Positions 34,828-40,179 of a stretch of 40,179 nt of DNA are shown here, piece after piece. Position numbers and translations under genes: made by a program. Origin of the DNA: an uncultured Oscillospiraceae bacterium (GTDB lineage: Bacteria; Bacillota; Clostridia; Oscillospirales; Oscillospiraceae); contig CANREY010000011.1 in NCBI GenBank assembly GCA_947629755.1, positions 1 through 40,179 on the forward strand, written 5' to 3'. Position 1 is the stretch's first letter; the number at the start of each line of letters is the position of its first letter. A model generated the notes under the pieces. It was not told the origin of the DNA. It saw only the letters and a list, made by a program, of their open reading frames with translations, and did not search any database.

Positions 34828-36771
34828 ATGAGTAAAGGGAAATTTTATCTCTCCACCGCCATCGCCTACGCGTCCGGCAAGCCCCACATCGGCAACACCT
34901 ACGAGATAGTGCTGGCCGACGCCATATGCAGGTTTAAGCGAATGGAGGGCTACGACGTGTACTTCCAGACCGGCACCGACGAGCACGGCCAGAAGATACA
35001 GGAGAAGGCCGAGGCCGCCGGTGTCACCCCACAGCAGTTCGTGGACGGCACCGCCGGGGAGATACGGCGCATCTGGGACCTGATGAACACGAGCTACGAC
35101 AGGTTCGTGCGCACCACCGATCCCGACCACGAGCGGAAAATTCAGGAGATATTCGAGCGCATGGTGGCCTCCGGGGACATCTACAAGTCCAAGTACGAGG
35201 GCTGGTACTGCACCCCCTGCGAGTCCTTCTGGACCGAGAGCCAGCTTGTGGACCACAAGTGCCCCGACTGCGGCCGGGAGGTCAAGTGGGCCGAGGAGGA
35301 GGCGTACTTCTTCCGCCTTTCCAAGTACACCGAGCCCCTTATGAAGTACATCGAGGAGCACCCCGACTTTATCCAGCCTGAGGCCCGGAAAAACGAGATG
35401 ATAAATAACTTCTTAAAGCCCGGACTTCAGGACCTGTGCGTCTCCCGCACGAGCTTTTCTTGGGGCATACCCGTCAAATCCGACCCCAAACACGTGGTCT
35501 ACGTGTGGCTGGACGCCCTATTTAACTACGCCACCTTCCCCGGCTTTGAGCCGAACGGCGAGGACAGCGACAATTACAAAAAGTATTGGCCCGCCGACGT
35601 GCACCTCATCGGCAAGGACATTCTGAGGTTCCACACCCTCTACTGGCCGGCCTTCCTGATGGCCTTGGGCGAGCCCCTGCCCAAGCAGGTATTCGGCCAC
35701 CCGTGGCTCTTGATGAGCGACGGGAAGATGTCAAAATCCAAGGGCAACGTGCTCTACGCCGACGACCTTGTGGACCTCTACGGCGTGGACGCGGTCAGAT
35801 ACTACGTCCTCCACGAGATGCCCTTCGCCTCCGACGGGACCATGAGCCACGACCTCATAATCGAGCGGATAAACTCAGACCTTGCCAATATCCTTGGCAA
35901 CCTCGTGAACCGCACCGTGACCATGACGAACAGGTATTTTGACGGCGTGGTGGGCTCAAACGCAAATCTTGAGCCCGTGGACGCGGAGCTCATTGAGCTG
36001 GCCCTCCAGACACCCAAAAAGTGCGCCGAGAAGATGGCCTCCCTCCACGTGGCGGACGCCATAGACGAGATATTCACACTCCTTCGCAGGGCCAACAAGT
36101 ATGTGGACGAGACACAGCCTTGGGTACTTGGGAGAAGCGAGGATACAAAGCCCCGGCTTGCAACGGTGCTCTATAACCTTCTTGAGACCGTGCGTTTTGC
36201 CGCCACGCTCTTATCGCCCTTCCTCCCCGACACGTCAAAGCGGATATTCGCCCAGCTCGACCTCCCCATGTCCGACTGGGACAGCCTCTCCGCCTTCGGG
36301 GCCATACCTGAGGGGCACAAGATCGGCTCCGCCGAGATACTTTTTGCCCGCATCGACCCGGCCAAGAAGGCAAAGGAGATCGAGGAATTTTACGCCGCCA
36401 AAAATCCCGCGCCGAAGTCCGACCCGGTGCTCCCCGACGTGACCATCGACGAGTTTTCCAAGTGCGACATGCGGGTCTGCAAGGTGCTCAGCTGCGAGAA
36501 CGTCAAAAAGTCCGAGCGGCTTTTGAAGTTCACCTTGGACGACGGCTCCGGCACGCCAAGACAGATACTCTCCGGCATCGCCAAATTCTATAAGCCGGAG
36601 GAGCTGGTGGGCAAGACCGTAGTGGCCATTCTGAACCTCCCCGCCCGGAAGATGATGGGCCTTGAGTCCAACGGTATGCTCATCTCCGCCGTAAAAGAGG
36701 AAAACGGCGAGGAGAAGCTGCACCTTCTCATGCTGGACGACAAGATCCCCGCGGGTTATAAACTCTGCTGA
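34828..36771 (+). CDS. metG: Methionyl-tRNA synthetase with C-terminal tRNA-binding domain
   Basis: 647 aa. The class I signature appears as YASGKPHIGNTYE and the KMSKS loop as DGKMSKSKGNV (about 300). The zinc knuckle has CTPCESFW and CPDCGRE (about 128-152). The C-terminal 110 residues (from DEFSKCDMRVCKVL) are an EMAP/Trbp111 tRNA-binding domain that dimerises the enzyme. This architecture is normal for Firmicutes. The ribosome site AGGAGG precedes the ATG. A strong terminator follows 21 bp after the stop codon. Confidence 0.98.
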   Translation: MSKGKFYLSTAIAYASGKPHIGNTYEIVLADAICRFKRMEGYDVYFQTGTDEHGQKIQEKAEAAGVTPQQFVDGTAGEIRRIWDLMNTSYDRFVRTTDPDHERKIQEIFERMVASGDIYKSKYEGWYCTPCESFWTESQLVDHKCPDCGREVKWAEEEAYFFRLSKYTEPLMKYIEEHPDFIQPEARKNEMINNFLKPGLQDLCVSRTSFSWGIPVKSDPKHVVYVWLDALFNYATFPGFEPNGEDSDNYKKYWPADVHLIGKDILRFHTLYWPAFLMALGEPLPKQVFGHPWLLMSDGKMSKSKGNVLYADDLVDLYGVDAVRYYVLHEMPFASDGTMSHDLIIERINSDLANILGNLVNRTVTMTNRYFDGVVGSNANLEPVDAELIELALQTPKKCAEKMASLHVADAIDEIFTLLRRANKYVDETQPWVLGRSEDTKPRLATVLYNLLETVRFAATLLSPFLPDTSKRIFAQLDLPMSDWDSLSAFGAIPEGHKIGSAEILFARIDPAKKAKEIEEFYAAKNPAPKSDPVLPDVTIDEFSKCDMRVCKVLSCENVKKSERLLKFTLDDGSGTPRQILSGIAKFYKPEELVGKTVVAILNLPARKMMGLESNGMLISAVKEENGEEKLHLLMLDDKIPAGYKLC

Positions 36772-36792
36772 ATTGAATTCGCACGAAAAATT

Positions 36793-36820
36793 GTGCTCCC
36801 CTACCGGGGAGCACGTTTTT
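36793..36820. terminator. Terminator between metG and the thioesterase gene
   Basis: Perfect 9-bp stem GTGCTCCCC (36793-36801) with GGGGAGCAC (36806-36814), 4-nt loop, then GTTTTTT on plus. Plus-strand A5 at 36786-36790 gives a T tract for the minus-strand gene, so it is bidirectional. Confidence 0.9.
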
Positions 36821-36830
36821 TATGGAGTTT

Positions 36831-37517
36831 TTAATTTATCTTCGCCGCAAACACGAGGCTGCCGTTGTGCTTCCCGGCGGCGATACCGCCGGGGGCGGTA
36901 AAGAGCTCGATCTCGTCATGAAGCCGCGTCTCGCTGGCAAAGTTCATGGTGAGCTCCCTTGCCGCCTCCACGCCCAAGCACTGAAGGGCCATATCGGCGT
37001 AGCGGCAGTTATTTGTGTGGTCGTTCTCGTCAAGGTCCGCCTCGGTCACGACGTGGTGTCCCACCGGCGTCAGGTCCCGCGGGCGTATCCTGTCTATCCC
37101 CTCCGGTATGGCCGTCTCCGGGGTGTACTCCCCTTTAAAATCCACGTCCGTCTGCTCCACGTGGCGGGTGAGGAAGTTCACCACGCACCACTGGCTCGTC
37201 CCCAGAATTAGCCTCTCCCCTGTCTTTGACAGCACGTAGAAGTCCCTGTCGTATATTAGCGACCCGGTCCTCCGGGGAAATGAGCGCAACTCATACTCCC
37301 TCCCCGGCACAAGCTCCCCCAGTACCCGGAAGCGGGATTTCGTTATGACCCATATGAGGTTTCTCTCCATGAGCACGTCAAACCCCAGCCCCGCCGCCGT
37401 GGCGTGGGCCTTGGCTATCTCCTGAAACTCATGCAACACCGCCGACGCCTTCACGTCCCCCGCCGCCGTAAAATCCCCCTCCGAAAAAGTAAGGGGCATG
37501 GAATACTGTATATACAC
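36831..37517 (-). CDS. Acyl-ACP thioesterase (FatA/FatB family)
   Basis: 228 aa from a GTG at 37517 (an ATG six codons later is possible). It has two hot-dog domains of PF01643. The catalytic segment is ADLDENDHTNNCRYADMAL (about 165-183), which holds the conserved Asp/Asn/His. The N-terminal substrate domain has LHEFQEIAKAHATAAGLGFDVL. It releases free fatty acids from acyl carrier protein. Such bacterial enzymes are common in gut Clostridia. It is a single gene between a terminator and the Nudix gene. Confidence 0.9.
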   Translation of the reverse strand: MYIQYSMPLTFSEGDFTAAGDVKASAVLHEFQEIAKAHATAAGLGFDVLMERNLIWVITKSRFRVLGELVPGREYELRSFPRRTGSLIYDRDFYVLSKTGERLILGTSQWCVVNFLTRHVEQTDVDFKGEYTPETAIPEGIDRIRPRDLTPVGHHVVTEADLDENDHTNNCRYADMALQCLGVEAARELTMNFASETRLHDEIELFTAPGGIAAGKHNGSLVFAAKIN

Positions 37518-37567
37518 AAAACCACCCTTTTCCTGAAATTTTCACACATTCAAAATCTTGGACAATA

Positions 37568-38014
37568 TCAAGCTTCTTCAAGCAACCGGCAGTTCAATTC
37601 ATATAAGGCCGTTTTATTTGAATCCCATGTAAGGAGCGCCATAGCGTCCTTATAGCTCAGCCACTCGCAGCCGATGTGCTCGTTAGATAAGCTTATGTCC
37701 GAAGCACATTCAAACGCGAAGTGATATTCGGGAATAACATATGTATCCTTTGCCCAATATTTCCGGTGCCGTTCCGAAATAACATTGGCGGGAACATAGG
37801 CCATGGACATCAGCTTTAAAATTTCACTTGTTTTTACCCCGGTCTCCTCCGAAATTTCTCTGACCGCCGCCTCTATCGGCGTTTCGCCGTCTTCACCGCC
37901 GCCCGCGACAAACTGCCACTGATCCAAATCCGCGCGATGCAGAACACAAAACCGCGGCTCCGTGGGCGCTGTTTTCCTGAAAGGAACCGCCAATATCTGA
38001 AATGGCGCTCTCAT
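37568..38014 (-). CDS. Nudix hydrolase
   Basis: 148 aa with a perfect Nudix box GGGEDGETPIEAAVREISEETGV (about 39-61, pattern Gx5Ex7REUxEExGU). The substrate is unknown. Residues 8-32 resemble dATP pyrophosphohydrolase NtpA/MutT types. ATG with GGAGG upstream. Its codons are visibly richer in A/T at third positions than those of the neighbouring genes, a possible sign of later acquisition. Copy 2 of the four-hairpin element and the tRNA-Ser gene lie just upstream, and a plausible promoter (TTGGAA, 16 bp, TAAGAT, 38069-38042 on minus) precedes it. Confidence 0.92.
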   Translation of the reverse strand: MRAPFQILAVPFRKTAPTEPRFCVLHRADLDQWQFVAGGGEDGETPIEAAVREISEETGVKTSEILKLMSMAYVPANVISERHRKYWAKDTYVIPEYHFAFECASDISLSNEHIGCEWLSYKDAMALLTWDSNKTALYELNCRLLEEA

Positions 38015-38089
38015 ACCGTTAACCTCCGCCGATCCTGATTTATCTTATCTGTTGAACAACAGCTTCCAAATTCCCGTCTATCAAATCAT

Positions 38090-38263
38090 TTTTCGCAAGG
38101 ACATGTGCCTTGCGAAAATTACCTCTTGTTTTGCGGAGTGTGCCGCCTTCGGCGGCGCGCGGAGCAAAACGGCGGGAAATGAATTTTTGAATTCTAATTC
38201 AAAAATTCATTTCCTCTCGTACCCCCTATTTTGGCAGAAAAGGCTCCGCCTTTCCTGCCAAAA
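38090..38263 (+). repeat. Four-hairpin element, copy 2
   Basis: Hairpins in order: C 38090-38118 (TTTTCGCAAGG/CCTTGCGAAAA, loop ACATGTG), B 38128-38170 (outer GTTTTGC/GCAAAAC, inner CCGCC/GGCGG), A 38175-38214 (perfect 19-bp arms, 2-nt centre), D 38229-38263 (TTTTGGCAG/CTGCCAAAA with inner AAAGGC/GCCTTT). Copy 1 (18290-18465, minus) has the same order and nearly the same length (174 and 176 bp). The C loop is ACATGYG in both, and both have ACCCCC or TCCCCC between A and D. There is no coding frame of note. Confidence 0.7.
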
Positions 38264-38285
38264 GAAATAGCCGCCACCGGCGGCT
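38262..38285 (-). terminator. Terminator of tRNA-Ser
   Basis: On minus: AGCCGCC (38285-38279), loop of 3, GGCGGCT (38275-38269), then ATTTCTTTT. It begins 12 nt after the tRNA 3' end and abuts hairpin D of the repeat element. Confidence 0.7.
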
Positions 38286-38296
38286 GTTTCTTTGGC

Positions 38297-38385
38297 GGAG
38301 AAGGAGGGATTCGAACCCTCGATACCCTTTTGGGGTATACACGATTTCCAATCGTGCGCGCTCGACCGGGCTACGCGACTTCTCC
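38297..38385 (-). tRNA. tRNA-Ser (GGA)
   Basis: 89 nt on the minus strand with a 7-bp acceptor stem GGAGAAG/CTTCTCC. The anticodon stem is CACGA/TCGTG with loop TTGGAAA, giving anticodon GGA, which reads UCC/UCU. The TACCCC...GGGGTA-type variable arm is long, as expected of class II tRNA-Ser, and the T loop is GGTTCGAATCC. CCA is not encoded. Confidence 0.97.
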
Positions 38386-38421
38386 ACGTCTCGGTTGAGT
38401 TTATTTTGTTCAAGCTTTGCT

Positions 38422-38450
38422 ATTATAGGGTATTTTGGCTCGGTTGTCAA
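38422..38450 (-). promoter_or_regulatory. Perfect consensus promoter of tRNA-Ser
   Basis: On minus: TTGACA (38450-38445), 17-bp spacer, TATAAT (38427-38422), 36 bp before the tRNA 5' end. Confidence 0.93.
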
Positions 38451-38479
38451 GGGCTTTTCCCGGTTTTTTCGCTCTTGCC

Positions 38480-39562
38480 TCACATATCCGGCCTGTCGGC
38501 GTAGATGGCGGAGTCCAGCACGTCGGCGTATTGGGTGAGAAATGTCTCCGCGTTGCAGTGGGGCACGGGCTCGTCTATGTCCCCGCCGCTGGCCACGAGC
38601 CCTGAGGCCGGAAGGCTCACCGTCACGGACGCCCCCTCGTCTGTGCCGCCCAGTATTATCCTTCCCCCGTGGTTTTGGGCTATGAGCTCCGCCAAGGCAA
38701 GGCCCATGCCCGCTCCGGGCCTCTTTTCCTGTGACGACTTGGGGCGGCTATACCGGCTGAAGGTGTGGTCCAGCGCCTCCCCCTTAAAGCCGTCCCCCGT
38801 GTCGGCGACGGTTATGAGCGCCCCGGCCCTGTTTTTGCGGACGGACACGGTTATCTTGCCGCCCTCCCCGGTGTGGCGGAGGCTGTTGGATATGAGCTCC
38901 ATCAGCATAAGCTCCGCCTTCTCTGTGTCCAACCTGTAAATTATCTGCTCCTCAGGGGGCTTGAAAACAAATTTGACGCCCCTGTGGTGGGCGAGGGCCG
39001 CGCTGGTGGTAATAACGTCCCCCACCAGCTCCCCCAAGTCCACGGAGTAAAATTTAAAGTCCTTCTCAAAGCCGTCGCCCAGAACTCTTTTCGTGTTGTA
39101 CACGACTCTCGTGACGGCGTGAAGGGCCCTGTCGAGCATGGTCAGATAGGTTATGCTCGCCAAGTCCCCCGTCTCCCGCGCCCTGGCGATGACCAGATCC
39201 CGCGACATGGCGCAGATGGACAGGTCCTCCCACACGGCGCAGACGAGAGACGCGGCCAGCGTCCTCGCCTCGTCCGTGGGCTCCGCGCTCCGGTGGGCGG
39301 TTATAAGCGTCATGTCCCCTATCCTCCGGGTGCCGGCCTCCAGCTCCACCCCGCCCACCGTCACCTTGGCGGAGGGCACGTCGCCGTCCTCCCGCGTGAG
39401 CTCCTCCGGGAGCACCTGCGATACGTGGGCGTTGCGCAGATCGCGGCCGAATATCTCCTCCGCCGCGGGATTGGCATATACGATCTTCTCCCCGCGCCGT
39501 ACAAGCGCCGGGGTCTCCATCTCAGCAAGAATGTCAAAAAAATCCCTTTCCTCAAGCGTCAT
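38480..39562 (-). CDS. PAS and HATPase_c sensor-kinase-like protein
   Basis: 360 aa, no membrane span. A PAS-like fold occupies about 1-100 (METPALVRRGEKIVYANPAAEEIFG). A helical region (about 120-165) stands where a dimerisation/phosphoacceptor domain would be but shows no H-E/D-x-x-T/N motif. The ATPase domain has an N box (LMELISNSLRHT, about 238-249), G1 DTGDGF, F-box-like TFSRYSRPK and G2 GAGMGLALAELI. It could be a cytosolic histidine kinase with an unusual acceptor or a kinase-like regulator. No response regulator gene is adjacent. ATG with GGAGAGG upstream, and a strong promoter at 39623-39651. Confidence 0.82.
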   Translation of the reverse strand: MTLEERDFFDILAEMETPALVRRGEKIVYANPAAEEIFGRDLRNAHVSQVLPEELTREDGDVPSAKVTVGGVELEAGTRRIGDMTLITAHRSAEPTDEARTLAASLVCAVWEDLSICAMSRDLVIARARETGDLASITYLTMLDRALHAVTRVVYNTKRVLGDGFEKDFKFYSVDLGELVGDVITTSAALAHHRGVKFVFKPPEEQIIYRLDTEKAELMLMELISNSLRHTGEGGKITVSVRKNRAGALITVADTGDGFKGEALDHTFSRYSRPKSSQEKRPGAGMGLALAELIAQNHGGRIILGGTDEGASVTVSLPASGLVASGGDIDEPVPHCNAETFLTQYADVLDSAIYADRPDM

Positions 39563-39622
39563 TGCCGATCCTCTCCTTTATCCGCACACCATTTCACCTG
39601 TCTTTAGTCTTCTGTTTCAACA

Positions 39623-39651
39623 ATAATATCAAACATGGCACTTTTTTTCAA
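39623..39651 (-). promoter_or_regulatory. Promoter of the PAS/HATPase gene
   Basis: On minus: TTGAAA (39651-39646), 17-bp spacer, TATTAT (39628-39623), 61 bp before the start codon. Confidence 0.8.
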
Positions 39652-39699
39652 CGCTTTTTCGTAAACTATGAAAAAAATGCCCTTATTTGCGAAAAAAGA

Positions 39700-39729
39700 C
39701 TTTATTTTTTCGCCGATAGAGGTTATAAT
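39700..39729 (+). promoter_or_regulatory. Probable promoter of gap
   Basis: TATAAT at 39724-39729 lies in an AT-rich tract, about 80 bp before the gap ATG. The -35 region is only TTTATT-like, so the assignment rests on the -10 and position. Confidence 0.5.
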
Positions 39730-39787
39730 TTATATCGTCAAAAGTATGTCAAACTTCTGACCTTTTATCCAAGTCCATAATTAATAA

Positions 39788-40179
<392 letters not shown>

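Noticed and set aside
38207..38483. Short frames on both strands around 38207-38504
   Set aside because: They run through the tRNA-Ser gene and its promoter and are not genes.

Overview
The window looks like chromosomal DNA of a high-GC, probably spore-forming member of the Clostridia, perhaps Oscillospiraceae-like. The reasons are a T-box leader, a Rex repressor, a spoVB-mazG-hup-rqcP block (the yabM/N/O order of Firmicutes), DnaD- and DnaI-like primosome proteins, an S-layer-homology protein and an acyl-ACP thioesterase. Third codon positions are mostly G or C, so open frames on the opposite strand are long and misleading. The taxonomic guess is inference; there is no rRNA here.

Layout. 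(1) 1-2812, minus strand: nifS-nadA-nifU, which couples cysteine desulfurase and Fe-S scaffold to the Fe-S enzyme quinolinate synthase, ending at a strong terminator. (2) 2813-3926: 1.1 kb without a gene, holding a diverged 354-bp tandem duplication of a GC-rich mosaic repeat that also occurs at 51-200. (3) 3927-5647, plus: rex overlapping an SLH-domain surface protein. (4) 5898-12746, minus: dnaD-dnaI, then spoVB-mazG-hup-rqcP and an AI-2E-type permease. (5) 12965-25960, plus: one large branched-chain amino acid operon behind a consensus promoter and a T-box leader with Leu (CTC) candidate specifier codons. Its order is leuA-ilvB-ilvN-ilvC-ilvD-leuC-leuD-leuB-DUF815 ATPase-ilvA-ridA. It holds the pathway-specific genes for Leu, Ile and Val except the final transaminase, plus RidA, which removes the reactive imine made by IlvA. 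(6) 25990-27890, plus: WecG/TagA glycosyltransferase, DJ-1 protein, 5-formyl-THF cyclo-ligase. (7) A tiny Cys/Gly/Asn-rich membrane protein on the minus strand (27927-28067). (8) 28236-36771, plus: mltG, alaS, cupin, methyltransferase, HIT, GNAT, metG. (9) 36831-39562, minus: thioesterase, Nudix hydrolase, tRNA-Ser(GGA), PAS/HATPase protein. (10) The start of gap (GAPDH), cut by the window edge.

The most interesting observation is a pair of about 175-bp elements, at 18290-18465 (between ilvC and ilvD) and 38090-38263 (between a Nudix gene and tRNA-Ser), in opposite orientations. Each consists of four consecutive hairpins in the same order. Loops and linkers are similar, while several stem pairs differ by compensatory changes. 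I do not recognise the family; it is either a structured RNA or a palindromic dispersed repeat.
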